From: an uncultured Oscillospiraceae bacterium
Lineage (GTDB): Bacteria > Bacillota > Clostridia > Oscillospirales > Acutalibacteraceae
DNA: 14,775 bases
Reading direction: 5' to 3'
Assembly (NCBI GenBank): GCA_902489595.1
Contig: CABUAS010000045.1
Span: 1-14,775 of the forward strand
Part shown: piece after piece, positions 6,555 through 13,702 of the stretch
Numbering within the stretch: the first letter of the stretch is position 1
Layout: every line of letters begins with the position of its first letter
Notes under the pieces: generated by a model
What the model was told of the DNA's origin: nothing
The model's database searches: none
The model's input: only the letters and a program-made list of their open reading frames with translations
Position numbers and translations under genes: made by a program

Positions 6555-8321
6555 ATGAAAAGAAAAATTGCACTTCTTTTTGCTTTTGTTATATTTGCAG
6601 TCTGTCTTTCGTTTTCACTGTCTGTAAACGCTGCTGAAACTAAGGATAGCGCAGACGGGCAAACGTCTGTTTACTCTGAAAATGAAACAGAAAAAAGGCA
6701 TATAAACGACGGCACTGTTATCAAGTTTGAATATAATACAAGTTACTATAACGGCAGTGCTCATTGCCCTAAAGTAAGCATTACATATGGCGAAACAGAA
6801 CTTATTGAAGATGAGGATTATACACTCGCTTACAGAAACAATACAGAAATCGGCACAGCGTATGCTGAAATTACAGGTATCGGAGATTATTTCGGAAAAA
6901 CAAACAGAGCTTTTGTAATTGCACCAAGCGCAGTTTTGAATTTAAAACAGACTGACAGAACTCTTACTAAGATTAAACTCAGCTGGGATAAACACGATGA
7001 TGCCGACGGTTATGCCGTTTACAAATGGTATAAGGGTCAGTATGTTCTCAAAGCAACGCTCAGCGGAAACAATACTACGCAGTACAGCTGTGAGCAGCAG
7101 ACCTGCTCTGTTTATGATTATGCCGTTTGTGCGTATAAAGATATAGACGGCAAACGTTATTACGGCGAACTGAGTAAATATGTATCTGCCTATACTCTTG
7201 TTGATAAGTATAGTTCAGGCGTTCAGTTAAGAAGAAATGATAATTCATCTTATGCTCAGGTTCTTGTTCATAGTGTGACAGGCGCATCGGGTTATCAGGC
7301 TATGTATTCTCCCGACCCCAAGTTTCAAAAGTATACAAACACTGTTTCGGGTGCAAGCATTACTCTTAATATAAGCGGTTACTATACAAATCTGCCTATG
7401 TATGCAAGGGTAAGAGTTTATCTTGATACTCCCGACGGAAGAATTTACGGCGCGTGGAGCAGCAGTGTAAATGATTTCTATTATAACGGCAGAGCGTGGG
7501 CAAGCAAGCCTGCAAATGCACATTATCTTGATGTATCATATGATAAATCAGTTTACGGCACAGGCTATGAAGTTCTTTATTCACATAATAAAGATTTTAA
7601 ATCAGAGGCATACAGATATACTTTCAGCGGCATTAATACTCTGAAAGGCAGAATTGAAGGCGTAAGAGCAGACAGAACATATTATATCAAGGTTCGACCT
7701 TATTATAAACTTGATGGCAATGTATATTACGGTCCTTACGGATATGTTTCAGTTCCCGGATTCAATTATGTTTTTGCAACATATTCATCTCAGTATGTCA
7801 ATAATGCAGACAGAACAACAAATTTAAGAATTGCGGCAGCGGCGATTAACGGCACAGTTATTATGCCGGGCGAAACATTTGATTTTAATGAAGTTGTAGG
7901 TCCACGTACTGCTGAAAGAGGCTATAAGAAAGCAACAGTTTTCACGGGCTCTCACGGTACTGCGCAGGAACTCGGCGGCGGTATCTGTCAGGTAGCGTCA
8001 ACGCTTTTCAATACCTGCCTTTACGCTGATGTTGATATAACGGAACGCCACCAGCATTCACAGAAAGTTTCGTATGTTCCGAAAGGCAGAGATGCTGCTA
8101 TTTCAGGCTCAGCCAAAAATTTCAGGTGGACAAATAATTATGATTTCCCGATTAAGATTTATATGGAAGTTTCGGACGGATATATCACTTGCACTTTCTA
8201 TACTCAGAATCAGGAAGACCCCGGTAACATCGACCTTGAAGTAAGCAAGAGTGGCAACACTTATACTTTAAGGCGTTATCATAACGGCAGGGTAGACTAT
8301 TCCTGCACAAGCAAATATTAA
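6555..8321 (+). CDS. Secreted VanW-domain protein with Ig-like and Fn3-like repeats
   Basis: A 588-residue exported protein. The signal peptide has a VNA-A cleavage site near residue 26. About 55-122 resembles the Ig/MBG-like module found in clostridial surface proteins (EDYTLAYRNNTEIGTAYAEI). Residues about 128-400 hold three Fn3-like repeats, each ending in a similar strand (KRYYGELSKYV, RIYGAWSSSV, VYYGPYGYV). The VanW domain spans about 405-552, with PGETFDFNEVVGPRT, ELGGGICQVASTLFN (from 472) and ERHQHSQKVSYVPKGRDA. VanW was named from vancomycin-resistance clusters, but its function is not established; a cell-wall role is inference. No other van gene is nearby. The ATG at 6555 was preferred: GAGG at 6545-6548 is 6 bases upstream, while the ATG at 6543 overlaps its only possible ribosome binding site. 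A weak promoter may lie between 6498 and 6530; alternatively the gene is read from the ara operon. Confidence 0.9.
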   Translation: MKRKIALLFAFVIFAVCLSFSLSVNAAETKDSADGQTSVYSENETEKRHINDGTVIKFEYNTSYYNGSAHCPKVSITYGETELIEDEDYTLAYRNNTEIGTAYAEITGIGDYFGKTNRAFVIAPSAVLNLKQTDRTLTKIKLSWDKHDDADGYAVYKWYKGQYVLKATLSGNNTTQYSCEQQTCSVYDYAVCAYKDIDGKRYYGELSKYVSAYTLVDKYSSGVQLRRNDNSSYAQVLVHSVTGASGYQAMYSPDPKFQKYTNTVSGASITLNISGYYTNLPMYARVRVYLDTPDGRIYGAWSSSVNDFYYNGRAWASKPANAHYLDVSYDKSVYGTGYEVLYSHNKDFKSEAYRYTFSGINTLKGRIEGVRADRTYYIKVRPYYKLDGNVYYGPYGYVSVPGFNYVFATYSSQYVNNADRTTNLRIAAAAINGTVIMPGETFDFNEVVGPRTAERGYKKATVFTGSHGTAQELGGGICQVASTLFNTCLYADVDITERHQHSQKVSYVPKGRDAAISGSAKNFRWTNNYDFPIKIYMEVSDGYITCTFYTQNQEDPGNIDLEVSKSGNTYTLRRYHNGRVDYSCTSKY

Positions 8322-8324
8322 ACC

Positions 8325-8355
8325 AAAAGCGGTGGATTATTTCCACCGCTTTTTT
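8325..8355 (+). terminator. Terminator of the VanW-protein gene
   Basis: A perfect 12-bp stem (AAAAGCGGTGGA at 8325-8336 with TCCACCGCTTTT at 8342-8353), a 5-base loop, and a T-run through 8355. It begins 4 bases after the stop codon. This is a textbook intrinsic terminator. Confidence 0.92.
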
Positions 8356-8364
8356 CCATCGTAG

Positions 8365-8386
8365 GGGAAGTATCCGTGCCCTTCCC
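8365..8386. repeat. Short inverted repeat between two terminators
   Basis: GGGAAG at 8365-8370 and CTTCCC at 8381-8386 flank a 10-base spacer, just after a GTAG. The form (GTAGGGG, short hairpin, CCCG) is reminiscent of short dispersed hairpin repeats seen in intergenic regions of gut Clostridia, but only one copy is visible here so it cannot be confirmed. Confidence 0.25.
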
Positions 8387-8414
8387 GTTGAATATGTTTT
8401 TACAATTTTGTATA

Positions 8415-8444
8415 AAAAACCTCTGCCTTTCGACAGAGGTTTTT
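8415..8444 (-). terminator. Terminator of the SDR-zinc-ribbon gene, possibly bidirectional
   Basis: An 11-bp perfect stem (AAAAACCTCTG at 8415-8425 with CAGAGGTTTTT at 8434-8444) with an 8-base loop. Read on the minus strand it is followed by a U-run and lies 18 bases after the stop codon of the gene ending at 8463. Flanking A and T runs would also let it work on the plus strand. Confidence 0.85.
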
Positions 8445-8462
8445 ATTGTTTATAATATAGGA

Positions 8463-10025
8463 TTATCTCTTGATGTCATCCCATGCAACGCCGTCAATGT
8501 GGAATAAATCATCAAATTCATAACGGTTGCTTTCTTCTTTCGTGTGGCTCGGATACCAAACCTGTGCGAAGAACGGATTTGTCTTTGCGATTGAATCGTA
8601 ATCCCATGCTTTCTGAGGAATGTAACATTCAGGGCACCAGTGACCGCCGAGAAGAATGAGAGCAGGACTTGCCTCAAATTCTGCACCGCAGTGGCCGCAT
8701 TTCCATTTAAGTTTTGTAGCCATATCGCCCTTAACCATTGTATCACTGAGACATTCGCCGCCGCGGAACTTGGCAGCCTGTTTCATATCTTCAATGTCAA
8801 GTTCCGATTCAGGCTTGCTTTCATCGTAGCCGTGGTCAAGCTTGAACTGTTCAGCCGCGCTGTTGTCTTTGTCAAACTTAATGATTTCAAAATCTTCCCA
8901 CTTTGTAGGAATCTTTTCCCATTCAGCCTTTGAACCGTAGTAAGCGCTCATACGAACCTTGTCGTCTTTTGCAGCCCAGTCAAGAGTACCGAAATCCGGA
9001 GTAGAAGCAATTTTTTTCATAAACGGCTTAGCACATGCAGCAACGAGATTCTTTGGAAGGTATCTCGGAATTGTGAAATAGAAAGGAACCTGTGTAGCGA
9101 GTCTGTTGAAATAATCCTGTACAGGAAGATTTTCACGGAAGTGAAGGAAGTCTTCAAGTTTGTCGCCGTCGGCATAGAACTGACCGTGGAAGTTCTTTGT
9201 GATGAACCAGTTAGGATCAAAGAGCTTTTCAGGACCTGCAAGACCGAGTGTGCCGAGAAGGAGACACTCAAACTCATAGTTTGAAATTCTGTATTCCTTA
9301 CCTGAACCGATGTTGTAGAAGTGATTCCAGAAATCAGCACCGAGGTTGCCTGCAGCATCTTCTGTTACAAGGTTGCACATAAGACGACCTGAGTCTTCAA
9401 CAGTACACCATTCAAGAACACCGTTAATCGGTACATGGAACATAATAGGATCCATATTTTTAAGAATGTTAGGATAAAGAATACCTGACTGACGCATTAC
9501 AACCCAGTTTTTGATACCGCTTTCAACAAATGTGCGTTCAGCAACTGTTTTTGAAATAGCATAGTGGTCATAAATAGAAATTTTAATAGGATCTCCGCAG
9601 CGTCCCCAATGAATCGGGTAATTACGGCCGCCTGTTTCTGCAACAGTGCCTATGTAGCAAACTTTAACAGCGTCGGGATCCGGCTGAGAAAGAACTGCTT
9701 TGCAGATGTTCTGCGCTGCGCCGATGTTTGTTTTCTGCGTCCTGTAAGGTTTCCAGTCTGCTGTAGGTGATACCATACCGCCAACGTGAAGAACATAGTC
9801 AGAGCCTGTTACACCTTCAAGAATTGCATCATAGTCAAGAAGATCGCCCCAAACGATTTTAACGTTTGGCTTGCTCATAAGAGGCTTTAATTTTTCTTCA
9901 TTCTTAGCGCTCTTTCTTGCAAGCATTTTGATGTTGATTTCGTTAGGCTTTTTGAGCATTTCCTGCACAGCAGCCCAACCCATGTTACCGGTACCTCCGG
10001 TAATAAATACGGTTTTCTTTGCCAT
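8463..10025 (-). CDS. Extended-SDR NAD(P)-dependent epimerase/dehydratase-like protein with C-terminal zinc ribbon
   Basis: A 520-residue protein. The N-terminal half is an extended short-chain dehydrogenase, as in nucleotide-sugar epimerases/dehydratases: cofactor loop TGGTGNMG (9-16), an acidic GDLLD motif (60-64), HVGG (80-83), a T127 candidate, and the catalytic Y155-AIS-K159. Families of this fold are usually 300-350 residues. Here about 170 extra residues follow, including WKCGHCGAEFEA (441-452) and WCPEC (463-467), placing C443, C446, C464 and C467 as a likely four-cysteine zinc ribbon resembling the DUF4379-type ribbon. The substrate cannot be told from sequence; no sugar-nucleotide genes are adjacent. 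AGGAGG (minus strand, 10040-10035) is 9 bases before the ATG. The gene has its own promoter and terminator and is divergent from metK. Confidence 0.82.
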   Translation of the reverse strand: MAKKTVFITGGTGNMGWAAVQEMLKKPNEINIKMLARKSAKNEEKLKPLMSKPNVKIVWGDLLDYDAILEGVTGSDYVLHVGGMVSPTADWKPYRTQKTNIGAAQNICKAVLSQPDPDAVKVCYIGTVAETGGRNYPIHWGRCGDPIKISIYDHYAISKTVAERTFVESGIKNWVVMRQSGILYPNILKNMDPIMFHVPINGVLEWCTVEDSGRLMCNLVTEDAAGNLGADFWNHFYNIGSGKEYRISNYEFECLLLGTLGLAGPEKLFDPNWFITKNFHGQFYADGDKLEDFLHFRENLPVQDYFNRLATQVPFYFTIPRYLPKNLVAACAKPFMKKIASTPDFGTLDWAAKDDKVRMSAYYGSKAEWEKIPTKWEDFEIIKFDKDNSAAEQFKLDHGYDESKPESELDIEDMKQAAKFRGGECLSDTMVKGDMATKLKWKCGHCGAEFEASPALILLGGHWCPECYIPQKAWDYDSIAKTNPFFAQVWYPSHTKEESNRYEFDDLFHIDGVAWDDIKR

Positions 10026-10068
10026 AAGATAAATCCTCCTTGCAAAATTACAAAATTTAACGATTTAT

Positions 10069-10097
10069 ATTATAAACTAATTCTAAACAAATTACAA
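10069..10097 (-). promoter_or_regulatory. Predicted sigma-A promoter of the SDR-zinc-ribbon gene
   Basis: On the minus strand, TTGTAA (10097-10092) and a perfect TATAAT (10074-10069) are 17 bases apart. Transcription would start near 10062, leaving a leader of about 37 bases that contains the AGGAGG site. Between this promoter and the metK promoter lies an AT-rich spacer (10098-10165) in which nothing further is seen. Confidence 0.75.
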
Positions 10098-10165
10098 CAC
10101 ATTTAATAAAAATTATAAAATAATTCTAAAATTTTTTTATTCCTTTTTATTATTTCATTTTTTAG

Positions 10166-10194
10166 TTGACAAATCGGCGGCACAGGAGTATCAT
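10166..10194 (+). promoter_or_regulatory. Predicted sigma-A promoter of the riboswitch-metK transcript
   Basis: A perfect TTGACA (10166-10171) and TATCAT (10189-10194) are separated by 17 bases. The start would fall near 10201, some 14 bases before the first riboswitch helix, as expected for an S-box leader. Confidence 0.85.
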
Positions 10195-10214
10195 ATCTAC
10201 ACAAAGTAAATATT

Positions 10215-10308
10215 CTTATCAAGAGTGGCAGAGGGACTGGCCCGTTGAAGCCACAGCAACCTGCGTTAATGCAAGGTGCTAATTCCTGCGGTTATGCCGA
10301 GTGATGAG
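10215..10308 (+). ncRNA. SAM-I riboswitch (S box) aptamer
   Basis: The conserved S-box core is plain: CTTATCAAGAG-TGGCAGAGGGA-CTGGCCC at 10215-10242, then a TGAAGCC and GCAACC block, and a closing TGATGAG. Helix P1 pairs 10215-10221 with 10302-10308 (7 bp including one G-U). The AGAGGGACTGGCCC segment supplies the kink-turn arm, and GCAAGGTGCTAATTCCTGC carries the last arm. By family knowledge it binds S-adenosylmethionine and then favours termination. The target here is the SAM synthetase gene itself, giving end-product control. Confidence 0.95.
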
Positions 10309-10318
10309 TTATCTTAAC

Positions 10319-10344
10319 ACACACTCACGCAGGGTGTGTTTTTT
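10319..10344 (+). terminator. SAM-dependent terminator of the riboswitch expression platform
   Basis: ACACACTC (10319-10326) pairs with GGGTGTGT (10332-10339), one G-U pair, with a 5-base loop and a T-run at 10339-10344. The left arm's CACTC (10322-10326) is complementary to GAGTG (10299-10303) on the 3' side of P1. That gives a simple antiterminator which would form when SAM is absent and P1 opens. Confidence 0.85.
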
Positions 10345-10363
10345 GTTTAGGGAGGAAAATATT

Positions 10364-11542
10364 ATGGCAAAACATTTATTTACAAGTGAATCTGTTACAA
10401 AAGGTCATCCCGATAAAATCTGTGACCAGATTTCAGATGCAATTCTTGACGCTATGCTTGAACAGGACCCTATGAGCCGTGTTGCCTGCGAAACAACCTG
10501 CACAACGGGACAGGTTCTTGTTATGGGTGAAATTACATCAAACGCTCAGGTAGATATTCCTGCGCTTGTCCGCAAAACTGTCTGCGAAATCGGTTATGAT
10601 GACGGCAGAAAGGGATTTGACGGCAATACCTGCGCAGTTCTTGTTGCGCTTGATAAGCAGAGCACCGATATTGCTATGGGCGTTGATAAATCGCTTGAAC
10701 TTAAAAATTCACAGGAAGATGAGTATAATCTCAACGGTGCAGGCGATCAGGGTATGATGTTCGGCTATGCCTGCAATGAAACCGATGAACTTATGCCGAT
10801 GCCTATCAGCCTTGCTCATAAACTTGCTGTTAAACTTACAGAAGTCCGTGAAAATGGCACACTGCCTTATCTTTATGCAGACGGTAAAACACAGGTTACT
10901 GTTGAATATGATGACGGCAAGCCCGTTAAAGTTACTGCCATTGTAGTTTCAAGCCAGCACAGTGCAGAGGTTGAACTTGAAACTCTGCGTAAAGATATTA
11001 TCGAGAAAGTTATTAAAACTACAATTCCTGCCGAATTGATGGACGAGGATACTGTAATTTATGTAAATCCGACAGGCAGATTTGTTATCGGCGGTCCTCA
11101 GGGTGACAGCGGCTTGACAGGCAGAAAGATTATTGTTGATACATATGGCGGATATGCACGTCACGGCGGCGGTGCTTTCAGCGGTAAAGACCCGACTAAG
11201 GTGGACAGGAGCGCCGCTTATGCTGCACGCTGGGTAGCAAAAAATATAGTTGCTTCAGGTCTTGCAGATAAGTGCGAGGTTGAGCTTGCTTATGCAATCG
11301 GTGTTGCCAAGCCTGTTTCGGTTATGGTGGACACTTTTGGAACGGGCAAAAAGTCTGACGAAGAAATTACGGAAATTATTAACAAGGTGTTCGATTTAAG
11401 ACCGTCGGCAATTATTGACAGGCTTGATTTAAGAAAGCCTATCTATAAAAATGTTGCCGCATACGGTCATATGGGCAGGGAAGACCTCGGCGTTTCATGG
11501 GAAAAGCTTGATATGGTCGATGAAATCAAAAAGTATATGTAA
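10364..11542 (+). CDS. metK: S-adenosylmethionine synthetase
   Basis: A 392-residue cytoplasmic enzyme, of normal length, that makes S-adenosylmethionine from methionine and ATP using Mg2+ and K+. Signature motifs are intact: GHPDKICDQISDA (14-26), GAGDQGMMFGYA (125-136, the ATP-binding MetK signature) and GGGAFSGKDPTKVDRS (268-283, the glycine-rich P-loop-like signature). The ATG at 10364 has GGGAGG at 10350-10355, 8 bases upstream. A longer in-frame GTG start at 10301 lies inside the riboswitch and upstream of its terminator, so it is rejected. The gene is preceded by a SAM-I riboswitch, followed by its own terminator, and is probably transcribed alone. Confidence 0.98.
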   Translation: MAKHLFTSESVTKGHPDKICDQISDAILDAMLEQDPMSRVACETTCTTGQVLVMGEITSNAQVDIPALVRKTVCEIGYDDGRKGFDGNTCAVLVALDKQSTDIAMGVDKSLELKNSQEDEYNLNGAGDQGMMFGYACNETDELMPMPISLAHKLAVKLTEVRENGTLPYLYADGKTQVTVEYDDGKPVKVTAIVVSSQHSAEVELETLRKDIIEKVIKTTIPAELMDEDTVIYVNPTGRFVIGGPQGDSGLTGRKIIVDTYGGYARHGGGAFSGKDPTKVDRSAAYAARWVAKNIVASGLADKCEVELAYAIGVAKPVSVMVDTFGTGKKSDEEITEIINKVFDLRPSAIIDRLDLRKPIYKNVAAYGHMGREDLGVSWEKLDMVDEIKKYM

Positions 11543-11550
11543 CAGTATTT

Positions 11551-11578
11551 ACGGGCGGATATTATCCGCCCGTTTTTT
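11551..11578 (+). terminator. Terminator of metK
   Basis: ACGGGCGGAT (11551-11560) and ATCCGCCCGT (11564-11573) form a 10-bp GC-rich stem with a minimal loop, followed by a T-run at 11573-11578. It begins 8 bases after the metK stop. Confidence 0.93.
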
Positions 11579-11605
11579 GTTAAAAAATATTTAACTTTTA
11601 CGGTG

Positions 11606-11633
11606 TTGACAAATGGAAAATAAAGGCTATAAT
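11606..11633 (+). promoter_or_regulatory. Predicted sigma-A promoter of htpG
   Basis: A consensus TTGACA (11606-11611) and consensus TATAAT (11628-11633) with a 16-base spacer. The predicted start falls at about 11640, within the first arm of the CIRCE operator just downstream. Confidence 0.9.
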
Positions 11634-11638
11634 AGTAA

Positions 11639-11665
11639 TTAGCACTCGAACCTAAAGAGTGCTAA
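11639..11665 (+). promoter_or_regulatory. CIRCE operator (HrcA binding site)
   Basis: A perfect match to the CIRCE consensus: TTAGCACTC, nine bases, GAGTGCTAA. CIRCE is the binding site of the heat-shock repressor HrcA, usually found before groES-groEL and hrcA-grpE-dnaK-dnaJ. It overlaps the predicted transcription start of htpG, a position suited to direct repression. hrcA itself is not in the window. Confidence 0.95.
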
Positions 11666-11698
11666 TCTATAAAAAGAGTTATTGGAAAGGTGATTTTT

Positions 11699-13585
11699 AT
11701 GAGAAAGAAACAATTTAAAGCAGAATCTAAAAAGCTCCTTGATATGATGATTAATTCCATTTACACCAACAAGGAAATCTTTATAAGAGAACTTATTTCA
11801 AATGCGTCTGACGCTATTGACAAACTTTATTTTAAGTCGCTCACGGATGACAGTGTAGGACTCTCAAAATCCGATTTCAAGATTGAAATTTCAACTGACA
11901 AAGAAAACCGCACAATCACGATTGAGGATAACGGTATCGGTATGACTGCCGAAGAACTTGAAACAAATCTCGGAACTATCGCTAAATCAGGCTCTCTTAA
12001 TTTTAAAAATGAAAATGAAGATGCAAAGGATAAGGACATTGAGGTTATCGGTCAGTTCGGTGTCGGTTTCTATTCTTCATTTATGGTTGCATCAAAAGTT
12101 GAGGTTGTGTCAAAAGCGTTCGGTGCTGATACTGCAAACAAGTGGGTATCAGAGGGTGCAGACGGCTATACAATAGAAGAATGTGAGAAGAACAGTGCAG
12201 GAACTGTAATTACTCTTTACATTAAAGAAGATACCGAAAACGAAAATTACAGCACCTATCTTGAAGAATATACATTGTCCGACCTTGTTAAAAAGTACAG
12301 CGATTACATCCGCTATCCTATTACAATGGCAATGACTCACAGTGTGCCTGATGAAGAAAAAGAGGGCGAATACAAAGAAGAAGTTACCATTGATACTCTC
12401 AACTCAATGATACCGATTTGGCGCAAAAACAAGAGCGAACTTACGGAAGACGATTACAACGAATTTTATAAAAACAAGTTTATGGATTATGAGGCTCCGC
12501 TTCTTTATATCCCGTTTAAAACAGAAGGACAGGCTACTTTTGATTCGCTTATCTACATTCCGTCAAAAGCACCTTATGATTTTTATTCCAAAGAATATGA
12601 AAAAGGTCTTCAGCTTTACACAAACGGCGTTCTTATTATGGATAAATGCGGTGATTTGCTGCCCGATTATTTCAGTTTTGTAAAAGGTATTGTTGATTCA
12701 GCTGATTTGTCACTCAATATCAGCCGTGAAACGCTCCAGCAGGATTATCAGGTTAAAATTATCGCTAAGGCTATTGATAAAAAGATTAAAAACGAACTTA
12801 AAAAACTTCTTAATAATGACAGAGAGAAGTTTGAAAAATTCTTTGAAACCTTCGGCGTTCAGTTAAAATGGGGCGTTTATGCAAATTACGGTGCTGATAA
12901 AGACGGCTTGAAAGACCTTATTCTGTTTAAGTCGGTTAAAGAAGGCAAGTACCTCACACTTAAGGAATACACCGAGGCCATAGCAGAGGGTCAGGATACA
13001 ATTTACTATGCCTGCGGCGCATCTGCCGAAAAAATCGCACTTCTTCCTCAGACTGAGGCAGTTATTTCCAAAGGCTATGATGTTCTTTGCTTTACCGATG
13101 ATGTTGATGAATTTGCAATTCAGATGCTTATGGAATATGACGGCAAGCATTTTGCAAACATTTGTAAAGATGATTTGAATCTTGACAGTGAAGAAGACAA
13201 AAAGGCACTTGATGAAAAGAATGAAAATGCCAAGGAAATGCTTGATGAAATCAAGTCGTATCTCGGTGACGAGGTATCAGCCGTTAAATTTTCAAATGCA
13301 GTCGGCAATCACGCAGTTTCACTTTCTGCCGAAGGTTATGTTTCACTTGAAATGGCAAGAGTTTTAAGTCAGATGCCGGGCGCAGACGGCGGTATGAAGG
13401 CACAGCTTGTACTTGAAATTAATTCAAATCATAAGATTGCAGAAAAACTGTTTGAACTTTTTGCAAACGATAAAGAAAAGCTTGAAAAGTATTCAAAATT
13501 GCTTTATACAGGCGCTCGCCTTATCAGCGGTCTTACAGTTGAAAATCCAACAGAATTTGCCGATATGATTACAGATTTGATGTGA
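11699..13585 (+). CDS. htpG: Molecular chaperone HtpG (Hsp90)
   Basis: A 628-residue cytoplasmic ATP-dependent chaperone, of usual bacterial length. The N-terminal GHKL ATPase domain shows NKEIFIRELISNASDAIDKL (24-43, with ATP-site E31 and N35), DNGIGMT (77-83) and GQFGVGFYSSFMV (118-130, the nucleotide lid glycines). The middle domain contains IWRKNKSELT and LNISRETLQQD, whose Arg is the conserved ATP-sensing residue region. The C-terminal dimerisation domain follows without a break. The ATG at 11699 was chosen because AGGTGA at 11688-11693 lies 5 bases upstream; an in-frame GTG at 11690 is inside that site. Transcription is from its own promoter under a perfect CIRCE operator, so heat-inducible expression via HrcA is expected. 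Confidence 0.97.
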   Translation: MRKKQFKAESKKLLDMMINSIYTNKEIFIRELISNASDAIDKLYFKSLTDDSVGLSKSDFKIEISTDKENRTITIEDNGIGMTAEELETNLGTIAKSGSLNFKNENEDAKDKDIEVIGQFGVGFYSSFMVASKVEVVSKAFGADTANKWVSEGADGYTIEECEKNSAGTVITLYIKEDTENENYSTYLEEYTLSDLVKKYSDYIRYPITMAMTHSVPDEEKEGEYKEEVTIDTLNSMIPIWRKNKSELTEDDYNEFYKNKFMDYEAPLLYIPFKTEGQATFDSLIYIPSKAPYDFYSKEYEKGLQLYTNGVLIMDKCGDLLPDYFSFVKGIVDSADLSLNISRETLQQDYQVKIIAKAIDKKIKNELKKLLNNDREKFEKFFETFGVQLKWGVYANYGADKDGLKDLILFKSVKEGKYLTLKEYTEAIAEGQDTIYYACGASAEKIALLPQTEAVISKGYDVLCFTDDVDEFAIQMLMEYDGKHFANICKDDLNLDSEEDKKALDEKNENAKEMLDEIKSYLGDEVSAVKFSNAVGNHAVSLSAEGYVSLEMARVLSQMPGADGGMKAQLVLEINSNHKIAEKLFELFANDKEKLEKYSKLLYTGARLISGLTVENPTEFADMITDLM

Positions 13586-13611
13586 ATTAATTAAATAATA
13601 CGGTTGTAATT

Positions 13612-13641
13612 AGGGGTCGATGATTTCATCGGCTCTTTTTT
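13612..13641 (+). terminator. Terminator of htpG
   Basis: A hairpin with core CGATG (13618-13622) pairing CATCG (13627-13631), extended outward by mixed Watson-Crick and G-U pairs to 13612 and 13636. A T-run follows at 13636-13641. It starts 26 bases after the htpG stop. Confidence 0.8.
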
Positions 13642-13642
13642 G

Positions 13643-13671
13643 TTTACATATGTTTTTAATTATGATATTAT
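13643..13671 (+). promoter_or_regulatory. Predicted promoter of the Gfo/Idh/MocA oxidoreductase gene
   Basis: TTTACA (13643-13648) and TATTAT (13666-13671) are 17 bases apart, immediately after the htpG terminator. A TATAAT at 13671-13676 is an alternative -10 but would leave a 22-base spacer. The region is AT-rich, so the exact boxes are uncertain. Confidence 0.5.
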
Positions 13672-13702
13672 ATAATTAATATTGAATTAGGAGCATCATA
13701 TT

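Noticed and set aside
6555..8321. Vancomycin-resistance gene
   Set aside because: VanW-domain proteins are widespread in Clostridia; no vanA/B-type ligase, vanH, vanX or VanRS genes are present, so resistance cannot be inferred.
10301..10363. Upstream GTG start that would extend MetK by 21 residues
   Set aside because: It falls inside the riboswitch P1 helix and the added residues would be encoded by the terminator; the ATG at 10364 has a strong ribosome binding site and gives the usual MetK N terminus.
11579..11595. Inverted repeat GTTAAA-5-TTTAAC just after the metK terminator
   Set aside because: Short, AT-only core with no match to a known operator, and upstream of the htpG -35 box; expected by chance in this composition.
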